From assembly GCF_002920615.1 (NCBI RefSeq), contig NZ_PQSU01000033.1:36720-100719 (forward strand): a stretch of 64,000 nucleotides of DNA, in the 5' to 3' direction. Positions within the stretch are counted from its first letter, which is position 1. The number at the start of each line of letters is the position of its first letter. A model generated the notes under the pieces. That model was not told the DNA's origin, did no database searches, and saw nothing but the letters and a program-made list of their open reading frames with translations. A program made the position numbers and the translations under genes. Below, piece after piece: positions 41,792 through 50,580 of the stretch. The stretch is from Streptomyces sp. Ru62 (GTDB lineage Bacteria; Actinomycetota; Actinomycetes; Streptomycetales; Streptomycetaceae).

Positions 41792-42563
41792 TCAGCCGGC
41801 GGTGACCAGCTTCCGTCCGGCCTCGCTGGGCTCGGGGCGCCGGGTCGAGCGCAGGGCCGCGACGCCGATGAGGACCATGGACGACACGCCGGCCAGGGCG
41901 AAGGCGGTGAAGCCCCAGTCTCCGTGGCCCGTGGCGAGCAGTTGCCCGCCGAGCCAGGGGCCGAACACGGCGCCGAAGCGGCCCATGCCGGAGGTCCAGC
42001 CGACGGCGGTGGCGCGGTTGTCCGGGGTGGAGCGGATGGAGACGGTCGCGTAGATCATCGTCTGGGCGCTGTTGAGGAACACGCCGGTGAGGAAGACGAC
42101 CAGGAAGGTCAGGCCCAGCGGCATGTGCACGCTGAGCAGGAACACACCGGCGGCGGTCAGCGCGAACCAGATCGCCGAGATGGGTGGCGCGCCGAAGCTG
42201 TCGGAGGCCCGGCCGGCGACCAGCATGCCGACGATGCCGCCGAGGTTGAACAGGACCACGAAGGTCAGGGCGGAGCCGAGGTTGTAGCCCTCGCCGCGCA
42301 TCAGGGTGGGCAGCCAGGTGGCGACACCGTAGACGAGGAGGAGTCCGCCGAAGGAGGCCAGCCAGTACAGCAGGGTCTGCAGCCACTCGCCGCCGCGGAA
42401 GAGGCTCAGCAGGGCGCCCAGCGCGGTTCCCCCGCGCGAGCGCGGCCCGGCGTCGGGGAGGCCGGTCCCGGCGGGGAGTTCGGTCCCGTAGCGGGCGGCG
42501 AGGGCGCGGGCCTCGTCGGTGCGGCCCTTGGCGACCAGGAAGCTCCGCCCCTTCCGCCCCCGC
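41792..42563 (-). pseudogene. MFS transporter, C-terminal half (5'-truncated)
   Basis: The frame from about 42560 reads GRSFLVAKGRTDEARALAARYG, LLYWLASFGGLLLVYGVATWLPTLMRGEGYN and then six membrane segments to the stop at 41792. This is the central loop plus helices 7-12 of an aromatic-acid:proton symporter-like MFS protein. The N-terminal six helices are absent: the frame runs straight into the stop codon of the neighbouring LysR gene. An internal ATG at 42301 could start a 169-residue product, but that would not be a working transporter. Confidence 0.75.
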
Positions 42564-43421
42564 TCATCCGGCCCGGTAGAGGTCGGTGAGCAGTTCCAGA
42601 ACCGCCTGGCGGGCCGGGTGCGGATCGTCGCGCCACCAGGCCAGCCGTACCGCGACGGGCTCGGCGTCGCGCACCGGCCGGTAGACGATGCCGGGCCTCG
42701 GGTACTGGTGCGCGGTGGACTCCGCGGTCACCCCGATCCCGCGTCCGGCGGCGATGACGGTGAGCCAGTCGTCGACGTCGCGGGTCTCCTCGGTGGCCGG
42801 CCGGCACTCCGGCGGCCACAGACCGGGGGTGGCCGTTCCGGTGCGGCGGTCCACCAGCAGGAGCCGGTCGGCGAGATCGGCCAGCCGCACGGAACGGCGC
42901 CGGGCGAGCGGGTCGTCGGCGGCGAGCGCGCACAGCCGCCGCTCCAGCCCGACCAGGGCGGTGCCGAAGCGCCGGTCGTCCAGCGGTCTGCGGACGACGG
43001 CGAGGTCGCAGGCACCCTCGGCGAGCCCGGCGGAGGGCGAGTTGACGCGGACCAGGTGCAGGTCGGTGTCGCGGTGGGCCGCGCTCCAGCGCCGCTGGAA
43101 GGCGACCGTGTGGCGGCCCAGCGCCGACCAGGCGTAGCCGACCCGCAGCCGGGTGTGCCCCGACGTGGCCTCCCGGACCAGGTCGGAGACGTCGGCGAGG
43201 ACGCGCCGGGCCTGGGCCACCACGCGTACGCCGGTGGCGGTGGGGGTCACCTCGCGGGAGGTGCGCCTCAGGAGCCGTACGCCCAGAGCGCGTTCGAGGG
43301 AGGCGACGGCGCGGGAGACGGCGGCCTGGGAGACACCCAGGGCGATCGCCGCGTCCGTGAACGTGCCTTCGTCCACGATGGCCACAAGACAGCGCAACTG
43401 GCGCAGATCGATGTCCTGCAT
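42564..43421 (-). CDS. LysR family transcriptional regulator
   Basis: 285 residues from ATG 43421. The winged helix-turn-helix (2-62) reads IDLRQLRCLVAIVDEGTFTDAAIALGVSQAAVSRAVASLERALGVRLLRR. The substrate-binding domain (about 90-280) includes LRVGYAWSALGRHTVAFQRRW and GRGIGVTAESTAHQYPRPGI. It is divergent from the EamA transporter with a 69-bp gap, the normal arrangement for LysR control of a neighbour. Its 3' end abuts a truncated MFS pseudogene, so genes once downstream of it have been lost. Confidence 0.93.
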   Translation of the reverse strand: MQDIDLRQLRCLVAIVDEGTFTDAAIALGVSQAAVSRAVASLERALGVRLLRRTSREVTPTATGVRVVAQARRVLADVSDLVREATSGHTRLRVGYAWSALGRHTVAFQRRWSAAHRDTDLHLVRVNSPSAGLAEGACDLAVVRRPLDDRRFGTALVGLERRLCALAADDPLARRRSVRLADLADRLLLVDRRTGTATPGLWPPECRPATEETRDVDDWLTVIAAGRGIGVTAESTAHQYPRPGIVYRPVRDAEPVAVRLAWWRDDPHPARQAVLELLTDLYRAG

Positions 43422-43490
43422 ACGCCCACCGTATAGATCGAACGACGCATGCATTTTGCGCAAGCCGGCCGTGCGCGCACGATCCCCGGC

Positions 43491-44378
43491 ATGCGACCAG
43501 CTCTCGAACACCCCACCGTGGCCGGGCCCTTGGCCCCGGCCGCGCCCCCACCCGGGCGCCTGGCCGGAGTGGCAGCCATGGCCGGCAGCGGGCTGTCCAA
43601 CCAGACCGGCGCCGCCGTCGGCGCGCTCGCCTTCCCCGTCCTCGGTCCCCTCGGCGTGGTGGCGGTACGGCAGTACGTCGCCGCGCTCGTCCTGCTCGCC
43701 GTCGCCCGGCCCCGGTTGCGCGGGTTCACCTGGCGGCAGTGGTGGCCGGTGCTGCTGCTGGGCGGGGTGTTCGGCACGATGAACCTCAGCCTGTACAGCG
43801 CCGTCGACCGGATCGGCCTGGGCCTCGCCGTGACCCTGGAGTTCCTGGGGCCGCTCACCATCGCGCTCGCCGCGTCCCGGCGCCGGCTGGACGCCGGGTG
43901 CGCGCTGCTGGCCGGGGCCGGGGTCGTGGTCCTGATGCGGCCACGCCCGTCCGCCGACTACACCGGCATGGCCCTCGGCCTGGCCGCCGCGTGCTGCTGG
44001 GCGTCGTACATCGTGCTCAACCGGGTCGTCGGGCGGCGCATCCCCGGCGCGCAGGGCGCCGCGGCGGCCTCGGCGGTGTCCGCCCTGGCCTTCCTGCCCG
44101 TCGGCGTCGCCGTCGCGCTCGGCCGGCCGCCGACGGCCGGGGCCGTCCTGTGCGCCGTCGCCGCAGGGGTCCTCTCCTCCGCCGTGCCGTACCTGACCGA
44201 CCTGCTGACCCTGCGCCGCGTACCGGCACAGACGTTCGGCCTGTTCATGAGCGTCAACCCGGTCCTGGCGGCCGTGGTCGGCCGGGTGGTCCTGGACCAG
44301 GGCCTCGGCGCCGTGGAGTGGGCGGGGATCGGCGCGGTCGTGACGGCCAACGCCCTGAGCCTCGCCACGCGGCGCTGA
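43491..44378 (+). CDS. EamA/DMT family transporter
   Basis: 295 residues with ten hydrophobic segments in two five-helix repeats, as in EamA (RhtA-like) exporters. Features: GVAAMAGSGLSNQTGAAVGALAFPVLGPLGVVAVRQY near the start and SSAVPYLTDLLTLRRVPAQTFGLFMSVNPVLAAVVGRVVL in the second half, typical of the RhtA/YddG-like subgroup that exports amino acids and metabolites. ATG 43491 is preferred over 43449. Divergent from the LysR gene, which probably controls it. Confidence 0.9.
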   Translation: MRPALEHPTVAGPLAPAAPPPGRLAGVAAMAGSGLSNQTGAAVGALAFPVLGPLGVVAVRQYVAALVLLAVARPRLRGFTWRQWWPVLLLGGVFGTMNLSLYSAVDRIGLGLAVTLEFLGPLTIALAASRRRLDAGCALLAGAGVVVLMRPRPSADYTGMALGLAAACCWASYIVLNRVVGRRIPGAQGAAAASAVSALAFLPVGVAVALGRPPTAGAVLCAVAAGVLSSAVPYLTDLLTLRRVPAQTFGLFMSVNPVLAAVVGRVVLDQGLGAVEWAGIGAVVTANALSLATRR

Positions 44379-44570
44379 CGCGGACCGGCACACCGGCGCC
44401 CGCGCCCGGCGCCTGGGAGGCCGCGCAGTCCTACGGGGAGCGCTCGGCGCGCGGGGCCGGACGGCTCACCGGGCACCCCGCCGCCACCCGGACGCACGTG
44501 TCCCACCGGCCTGCCCCGCCGCTCGATCCCTGCCTTGCCCGGGCCGGACGCCCGGGGCAGCCTGGTGGTT

Positions 44571-45329
44571 ATGGGCGCTCAGGACGGTCCCACCCTGATC
44601 GGCTCCGTGCAGCGGGCCTTCCGGCTGCTTGAGGCGGTGAGTGCGCACGCGAACGGCGCGCCGGCGAAGCAGCTGGCGCGCGAGACGCAGCTGCCGCTGG
44701 CCACCGCCTACCACCTGCTGCGCACCCTGATGCACGACGGATACGTGCGGAAACTGGACGACGGCGGATTCGTCCTCGGCGACCGGCTGAACTCGCTGTC
44801 CGCGGCCGGCGCCACACAGTCGCTGCTCAGCCGTGTGCGCCCGGCGCTGGCCGCCCTGCGGGACGAGCTGTCCACGCCCGCCTACCTCACGTTCTACGAG
44901 GACGGCGAGATCAGGGTGGCCGAGATCGTCGACGGCCCCCGTACGCCCCGGGTCGACCTCTGGGTGGGGTTCGAGGACGCCGGACACGCCACCGCGCTGG
45001 GCAAGTCCGTGCTGCGCGAGCTGGACGAGGAGGCCCGCCGGGACTACCTGTCCAGGCACCACCTCGCCGACCTCACGCCCCACACCGTCACCAGCCTCCC
45101 CGAGCTGCTCCGCAGGATCGAGTCGCCCCCGATGGCACCGGCCGTGACGGACCTGGAGGAGTACGCGGTCGGCACCGTCTGCGTCGCCGTACCCGTCTAT
45201 CGCGGCACCACCCTCGGCTCACTGGGCGTCTCCCTGCCGGTGGAGCGGCAGGAGCGGATTCAGGAGATCCGGGCCCGGCTGCTCCCGATCGCCGACCGGG
45301 TGACCCGGGGCCTCTCGCTCACTATCTGA
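44571..45329 (+). CDS. IclR family transcriptional regulator
   Basis: 252 residues from ATG 44571 (in-frame TTG/GTG alternatives upstream). N-terminal helix-turn-helix (about 5-75): LIGSVQRAFRLLEAVSAHANGAPAKQLARETQLPLATAYHLLRTLMHDGYV. The GAF-like effector domain (about 90-245) includes GHATALGKSVLREL and GSLGVSLPVERQERIQEI. Its target is not evident; the genes on both sides are a transporter and a phosphatase. The signature suits control of catabolic genes, and the decayed catabolic island lies 2 kb away. Confidence 0.9.
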   Translation: MGAQDGPTLIGSVQRAFRLLEAVSAHANGAPAKQLARETQLPLATAYHLLRTLMHDGYVRKLDDGGFVLGDRLNSLSAAGATQSLLSRVRPALAALRDELSTPAYLTFYEDGEIRVAEIVDGPRTPRVDLWVGFEDAGHATALGKSVLRELDEEARRDYLSRHHLADLTPHTVTSLPELLRRIESPPMAPAVTDLEEYAVGTVCVAVPVYRGTTLGSLGVSLPVERQERIQEIRARLLPIADRVTRGLSLTI

Positions 45330-45427
45330 AAATCCGCTTCTTGTGGTCGCCCCCTCCCGCCGCGTTTTCTGGATGAAACGGACGTTCCGGGTGTGCACCC
45401 CCTACAGGCAAGGACTGCGGACGAGAC

Positions 45428-46651
45428 ATGCGCCAGGCCCCACACAAGCTGTGCAGCGACCGGGCGGCCGGCGTCCTGGGATCGGTCCGCCGGCGGGCCG
45501 GCGGGCTGTCGGCGGCGGTCGTGCACGGGCTGCCGGTCCTGGTCGCCGCGGTCGTCCTGCTCGTCGGCGTCACCGGGGGGACGGGCACGGCCTGGCTGCC
45601 GCTGCTGGCGGCCGGACCCGCCCTGGCCGGCACCGTGAACGGCCCGCGCGGTGTGCTCTGCGCCGGTCTCCTCGCCGCGGCGACGGGCACGGCGCTGGCC
45701 CTGGCGCACCGGGTTCCCACGCGCGAGCTCGCGGCCGTCCTGTGCGCCCTGCTGGCCGTCACCGCGGCGAGCTGCCTGGCCGGCGCGCTGCGTGGCCGCC
45801 GGGAACGGGTCCTGGCGGCCGTGCGCTCGGTCGCCGAGGCCGCTCAGCAGGCACTGCTCCAGCCCGTCCCCGAGACCGTGGGCCCCTTCCAGGTGGCCGT
45901 CCGGTACAGCGCCGCCGCCGCGGAGGCCCGGATCGGCGGGGACCTCTACGCCCTGGTGCCCACCCCGTACGGCGTCCGGCTGATCGTCGGCGATGTGCGC
46001 GGCAAGGGGCTGCCCGCCGTGGGGACCGCCGCACTGGTGCTGGGGGTGTTCCGCGAGGCCGCCCACGAGGAGCCCGACCTGCTCGCCGTCGTGAGCCGGA
46101 TCGAGCGGAGCCTGGCGCGCAACCTCGGCCCGGACGACTTCGTCACCGCCGTGGTCGCCGGCTGCCCCGCGGCAGGGCACCTGGAGGTGGTGAACTGCGG
46201 ACACGCTCCTCCCCTGCTGGTATCGGCCGCCGGAGAGGTCGGGGCGGTGGAGCCCGCCCACCCCGCGCCACCCCTCGGGCTGCGCGCCCTCTCGGGCCAG
46301 AAACCCTTCCTGCAGCGGCTGCCCTTCACGGTGGGCGACCAGCTGCTGCTCTACACGGACGGGGTCACCGAGGCGCGTGATCACCAGCGCGCGTTCTATC
46401 CGCTGGCCGAGGGCGTGGCCCGCCATCTGTCCGACGAGCCGGACCGCACGCTCACCGCGCTCCACGGCGAACTGCTGGCGCACGTGGGCGGGCGGCTGCA
46501 CGACGACGCCGCCCTCCTGCTGCTGCGGAAGACGGCCGCGCGGGAGCCGGTCGCCGTGCCGGCCGGGCCGCGGGCGACGCCCCGGGAGTCTCAGACCGCG
46601 ACGAGCTCCGCCCACCGGGTGACCCCGCCGCGCCCCACGCGTATGCCGTGA
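45428..46651 (+). CDS. Membrane-anchored PP2C-type (SpoIIE) phosphatase
   Basis: 407 residues. Three to four hydrophobic segments (about 30-120) form the membrane part. The phosphatase domain (about 140-370) has IGGDLYALV, VGDVRGKG, YTDGVTEARD and LHDDAALLLL. It should act on a phosphorylated anti-anti-sigma protein. The last 20 codons lie opposite the 3' end of a gene for an anti-sigma-type ATPase, which suggests that the two belong to the same switching circuit, one adding and one removing phosphate. Confidence 0.92.
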   Translation: MRQAPHKLCSDRAAGVLGSVRRRAGGLSAAVVHGLPVLVAAVVLLVGVTGGTGTAWLPLLAAGPALAGTVNGPRGVLCAGLLAAATGTALALAHRVPTRELAAVLCALLAVTAASCLAGALRGRRERVLAAVRSVAEAAQQALLQPVPETVGPFQVAVRYSAAAAEARIGGDLYALVPTPYGVRLIVGDVRGKGLPAVGTAALVLGVFREAAHEEPDLLAVVSRIERSLARNLGPDDFVTAVVAGCPAAGHLEVVNCGHAPPLLVSAAGEVGAVEPAHPAPPLGLRALSGQKPFLQRLPFTVGDQLLLYTDGVTEARDHQRAFYPLAEGVARHLSDEPDRTLTALHGELLAHVGGRLHDDAALLLLRKTAAREPVAVPAGPRATPRESQTATSSAHRVTPPRPTRMP

Positions 46652-47019
46652 CGTGTCGCCAGGGCGTGCACGATCGCCTCGCCCCGGCCGTGCTCGTCCG
46701 GATCGAGCCAGCCGACCGGCTGCCCCGCCGGACGCGCGGGTCCCGCGTCGGTGACCTCCACGCGCAGGGTGCCACCGCCGTCGCTCGCCTCCCAGCACAG
46801 TCGCAGCTCAGCCGGGGGCCGGGCGTGGATGACCGCGTTGGTGGCAAGTTCCGACACCACCAGCAGCCCGTCCTCGACGATCTCCGGAGACACGTTCCAT
46901 TCGGCGAGGGCCGTCGCCGCACCCCGGCGGATGGCCGAGACGGCGCCGGGGACGGGCGGCACCGGACACACGTGTTCGCGTGCCGCCGCCCGTAGCAGCG
47001 TGTTGAGCTGTGCCGCCAT
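46591..47019 (-). CDS. Anti-sigma-type ATP-binding protein (HATPase_c_2)
   Basis: 142 residues; ATG 47019 follows GGGAG. The Bergerat ATP fold of the RsbW/SpoIIAB group is visible: VEDGLLVVSELATNAVIHA (N box with E and N), LRVEVTDAGPARPAG (G1) and EHGRGEAIVHALATRHGIR (G2). Such proteins bind or phosphorylate partners in sigma-factor switching. It overlaps the convergent phosphatase gene by 61 bp. Confidence 0.9.
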   Translation of the reverse strand: MAAQLNTLLRAAAREHVCPVPPVPGAVSAIRRGAATALAEWNVSPEIVEDGLLVVSELATNAVIHARPPAELRLCWEASDGGGTLRVEVTDAGPARPAGQPVGWLDPDEHGRGEAIVHALATRHGIRVGRGGVTRWAELVAV

Positions 47020-47189
47020 GTTCTCTCCCGATGGTGTGTGCCGGCCGGGCGCGTGAGTCGACGCCTTTCCGGGCTTCAATGAACCTATGGAGACAAATCG
47101 GACTGGTCAATGAACGGCGGTCGGCATTACCGAACGCGCGAGTCCCGCGTCCGCATCGCGTCCGCGCGGCGAAGGGTGCACAGGGGTAA

Positions 47190-47195
47190 TAGGCT
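47190..47195 (+). promoter_or_regulatory. -10 box TAGGCT for a leaderless gylR-like transcript
   Basis: TAGGCT (overlapping TAATAG) 6 bases before ATG 47202, no ribosome site in between. Confidence 0.45.
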
Positions 47196-47201
47196 CGCTT
47201 C

Positions 47202-47969
47202 ATGGCCGGCCCAGTCCAGTCGATCGAAAGGGCGGCGGCGATCCTGCGCCTGCTCGCCGGCGGCCCCCGCCGACTAGGTCTCGGCGAGGTGGCCGCGTCG
47301 CTGGGGCTGGCGAAGGGCACCGCCCACGGCATCCTGCGCACCCTCCAGCACGTGGACTTCGTGGAGCAGGACGCGACCACCGGGAAGTACCAGCTCGGAG
47401 CCGCCCTGCTGCACCTCGGCACCAGCTACCTGGACGTCAACGAACTGCGCTCGCGCTCCCTCAACTGGGCCGACGCCCTGGCCGCCCGCAGCGGGGAGGC
47501 GGTGCGCCTCGGAACCCCCCTGGAGGGCAGCGTCCTCATCGTCCACCATGTGTTCCGGCCGGACGACACCTTCCAGACCCTGGACGTCGGCGCGCTGCTG
47601 CCGCTGCACGCCTCCTCGCTCGGCAAGGTCCTGCTGGCCTTCGGGACCGCGACCGTCGAACCGGTCCGGCCACCGGGGCTGGAGGCGTACACCCGGCACA
47701 CGCTGGTCGATCCCGAGCGGCTCGCCCGGGCGCTCGCCGAGGTCAGGGAGCTCGGCTGGGCCGCCGAGATCCAGGAGATGAGCATGGGCGAAGCCGGCCT
47801 CTCGGCGCCGATCCGGGGGCACGGCGGGCTCGTCGTCGGCGCCATCGGGCTGTCCGGGCCGGTCGAGCGGATCTGCGACAGCCAGGGCCGGCCCCGTCCG
47901 CATCTGATCAGCCTGATCCGGGAAGCCGCGCGGGCGATCTCCAGGGACCTCGGAGCCACCCGCTGGTGA
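47202..47969 (+). CDS. gylR: GylR-like IclR family regulator
   Basis: 255 residues. Helix-turn-helix: VQSIERAAAILRLLAGGPRRLGLGEVAASLGLAKGTAHGILRTLQHVDFVEQ. The effector domain includes LPLHASSLGKVLLAF, MGEAGLSAPIRGHGGLVVGAIGLSGPVERI. Sequence features and position right before glycerol kinase match GylR, the glycerol-responsive repressor of the Streptomyces gyl operon (glycerol 3-phosphate is the usual inducer). It starts leaderless after TAGGCT. Confidence 0.85.
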   Translation: MAGPVQSIERAAAILRLLAGGPRRLGLGEVAASLGLAKGTAHGILRTLQHVDFVEQDATTGKYQLGAALLHLGTSYLDVNELRSRSLNWADALAARSGEAVRLGTPLEGSVLIVHHVFRPDDTFQTLDVGALLPLHASSLGKVLLAFGTATVEPVRPPGLEAYTRHTLVDPERLARALAEVRELGWAAEIQEMSMGEAGLSAPIRGHGGLVVGAIGLSGPVERICDSQGRPRPHLISLIREAARAISRDLGATRW

Positions 47970-48014
47970 GGCCAGGACAGCCGCCCCTCGATCCGTCGGA
48001 AGGCAGACCCGATC

Positions 48015-49529
48015 ATGGCTGAACGGTACGTAATGTCCATCGATCAGGGCACCAACTCCACCCGCTGCATCCTGTTCGACCACCGTGGGCGGCTGGTCTC
48101 CGTCGCACAGAAGGAGCACCAGCAGCACTTCCCGAAGCCCGGCTGGGTCGAGCACGACGCCGTCGAGATCTGGCAGAACCTGCGGCGCGTGGTGCCCGAG
48201 GCCCTGTCGGACGCCGGTGTGGACGAGGGGCAGATCGCGGCGATCGGCGTGGCCAACCAGCGGGAGACGACGGTGCTCTGGGACCGGCGCACCGGCGCGC
48301 CGCTCGGCCGGGCGATCGTCTGGCAGGACACCCGCACGGCGCCGCTCGTGGACGCCCTCGCGGAAGACCCCGGGGAGGCGTTCTTCCTCGACCGGTGCGG
48401 CCTGCCGCCGTCCACCTACTTCTCGGCGCTGCGCATCCGGTGGCTGTTCGACCACGTCAAGGGGGTCGAGCGGCGCGCCCGGGACGGCGAGGTGCTGTTC
48501 GGCACGATGGAGAGCTGGCTGATCTGGAACCTCACCGGCGGACCCGACGGCGGTCTGCACATCACCGACGTCACCAACGCCAGCCGCACGATGCTGATGA
48601 ACATCCGCAAGCTCGCCTGGGACGACGAACTGCTGGACTTCTTCGAGGTGCCCCGCTCGATGCTGCCCGAGATCAGGCCGTCCGCCGAGCCGTACGACGA
48701 GGCCCGCTCGCTGCTGCCGGGGGTCTCCCTCACGGCGGCGCTCGGCGACCAACAGGCCGCCCTGTTCGGCCAGACCTGCTTCTCCCCGGGCGAGGCCAAG
48801 TGCACCTACGGGACGGGCAGCTTCCTGCTGCTCAACACCGGGACCGACCTGGTGCGGTCCCGGCACGGGCTCCTCACGACGGTCGCCTACAAGATCGGGG
48901 ACCAGCAGCCGGCCTACGCCCTGGAGGGGTCGATCGCCGTCACCGGCGCGCTCGTCCAGTGGTTCCGTGACCGCCTGGGGCTGATCAGCAGCGCGCCCGA
49001 GATCGAGACCCTCGCCCGGACGGTGGAGGACAACGGCGGCTGCTACATCGTCCCCGCCTTCTCGGGCCTGTTCGCGCCGCGCTGGCGCAGCGACGCCCGC
49101 GGGGTCATCGTGGGGCTCACCTCGTACATCACCAAGGGGCACCTGGCGCGGGCCGTCCTGGAGGCCACCGGGTGGCAGACCCGGGAGGTCGTCGACGCCA
49201 TGAACGCCGACTCCTCGGTCGCCCTTCGGCAGCTCAAGGTGGACGGGGGCATGACCGCGGACAACCTGCTGATGCAGTTCGTGGCCGACGTGCTCGACGT
49301 GCCGGTGGTACGGCCGATGGTCGCCGAGACGGTCTCCCTCGGCGCCGCCTACGCGGCCGGGCTCGCCGCCGGCTACTGGTCCGACCTGGAGGTGCTGCGC
49401 CGCAACTGGCACAAGGCCGGCCAGTGGCTGCCCGCCATGGACCCCGAGCGGCGGGAGGCGGAGTACGACAACTGGCAGCGGGCCGTCGAACGCTCGCTGG
49501 GCTGGGTCGGACCGGCACGGTCCCGCTGA
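48015..49529 (+). CDS. glpK: Glycerol kinase
   Basis: 504 residues, the normal length for GlpK. ATP and glycerol sites of the FGGY family are intact: YVMSIDQGTNSTRCILFDHRG, GWVEHDAVEIWQNLRRVV, GVANQRETTVLWDRRTG, LFGTMESWLIWNLTGG and CTYGTGSFLLLNTG. It phosphorylates glycerol to glycerol 3-phosphate. It follows the gylR-like gene by 45 bp. The usual facilitator gene glpF between them is absent and no glpD follows, so this is a cut-down, perhaps second, glycerol operon. Confidence 0.95.
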   Translation: MAERYVMSIDQGTNSTRCILFDHRGRLVSVAQKEHQQHFPKPGWVEHDAVEIWQNLRRVVPEALSDAGVDEGQIAAIGVANQRETTVLWDRRTGAPLGRAIVWQDTRTAPLVDALAEDPGEAFFLDRCGLPPSTYFSALRIRWLFDHVKGVERRARDGEVLFGTMESWLIWNLTGGPDGGLHITDVTNASRTMLMNIRKLAWDDELLDFFEVPRSMLPEIRPSAEPYDEARSLLPGVSLTAALGDQQAALFGQTCFSPGEAKCTYGTGSFLLLNTGTDLVRSRHGLLTTVAYKIGDQQPAYALEGSIAVTGALVQWFRDRLGLISSAPEIETLARTVEDNGGCYIVPAFSGLFAPRWRSDARGVIVGLTSYITKGHLARAVLEATGWQTREVVDAMNADSSVALRQLKVDGGMTADNLLMQFVADVLDVPVVRPMVAETVSLGAAYAAGLAAGYWSDLEVLRRNWHKAGQWLPAMDPERREAEYDNWQRAVERSLGWVGPARSR

Positions 49530-49665
49530 CGCGGAGCGGCCCGGCGCCCACGCACCGCGGCGCCCGCCGGCACCCGTGCCAGTGCCCGCCGCCACGGGGC
49601 ACCGTCGCGGGGCAGCCCTCCGATCGGCCGGCCCGGCACCGGACGCCCGGACCGGGCCGCCGGGT

Positions 49666-50331
49666 TCAGCCGGTCGTGGTCCGGCGGGCGGCGCCCACCG
49701 GGGCCAGCCACAGGCCCACGATCGCGTCCGCGAGGCCCGTGGCCACCTCGTCCCAGGTGGCGCGCGGGGTCGGGGTGCCTTCGGCCAGGGCCCGCTCCCG
49801 CTCGGCGCAGGTGTGCAGGATCAGCAGCCGGACCATCTGGCCGCGTTCGGCGCGCACCTCGGGCGGCAGCTCCGGCAGGGTGCGGTTCAGGCCCTCGACC
49901 GCCTCGCGCAGCGCCGGTGAGGTCAAGGACTCCTCGACCATGATCTCGTGCAGGGCCGGGTCGGTCATGACCTGGGCGCAGAACCGGGCGTACCAGGTGG
50001 GGCTGCCGAGGCTCGCCAGGTGCTCGGTCACGGGCCGCACGAGGCAGTCGACCCAGTCGCGTACGTCCGTGGAGTCACCGGCCGCCGCCAGCGCCCGCTC
50101 CCGCAGTGTCTCGATGTGCTCGGCGTGCCGCCGGGCGACCGCGCGGACCAGGTCGGACTTCGTGCCGAAGTGGTAGCCGACCGCGGCGTTGTTGCCCTGT
50201 CCCGCGGCCTCGCTGACCTGGCGGTTGGAGACGGCGTACACGCCGTGCTCGGCGAACAGCCGTTCCGCCGCGGTCAGGATCGCCTCCCGGGTCGCGCTCA
50301 CCTGCTCGGCCCGCGCCGTCCTGCGCGCCAT
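49666..50331 (-). CDS. TetR family transcriptional regulator
   Basis: 221 residues from ATG 50331. The helix-turn-helix (about 8-60) is TREAILTAAERLFAEHGVYAVSNRQVSEAAGQGNNAAVGYHFGTKSDLVRAV. The C-terminal ligand domain (about 65-215) is of the type often seen with efflux pumps. It is divergent from an MFS drug exporter and the shared intergenic region holds a strong palindrome, so it most likely represses the pump until a toxic ligand binds. Confidence 0.93.
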   Translation of the reverse strand: MARRTARAEQVSATREAILTAAERLFAEHGVYAVSNRQVSEAAGQGNNAAVGYHFGTKSDLVRAVARRHAEHIETLRERALAAAGDSTDVRDWVDCLVRPVTEHLASLGSPTWYARFCAQVMTDPALHEIMVEESLTSPALREAVEGLNRTLPELPPEVRAERGQMVRLLILHTCAERERALAEGTPTPRATWDEVATGLADAIVGLWLAPVGAARRTTTG

Positions 50332-50493
50332 GCTCACCACCGCTCCGGGACTGTGCACCGCCCTGGGCCGGCCCGTCCCGCGCTCCGTCCCAGGTCCTCG
50401 ACCGGGGCGGCGAGGTCCAGCGGGGGCAGCCTACGGGCCCGTCCGCACCGGCGGGGACACGGCTCCGCGTGCCGCCGCTCCATGCCGCTAGAG

Positions 50494-50513
50494 TAAGTCA
50501 AGCGGTTGACTTA
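50494..50513. promoter_or_regulatory. TetR operator TAAGTCAA-GCGG-TTGACTTA
   Basis: Perfect 8-bp arms around GCGG. The right arm contains TTGACT, a consensus -35 hexamer for the divergent exporter gene, so a bound repressor would block the polymerase directly. Confidence 0.75.
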
Positions 50514-50580
50514 AACGAAGCCGGTCACCCGTCCGGCTCTTCGCCCCTGCGTGTTCCCCTGTTCCCCGGAAGGTCTTCCC

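Noticed and set aside
49629..49659. 8-bp hairpin between glpK and the TetR gene as a terminator
   Set aside because: Stem is short and lies almost inside the 3' end of the TetR gene; too weak to list.
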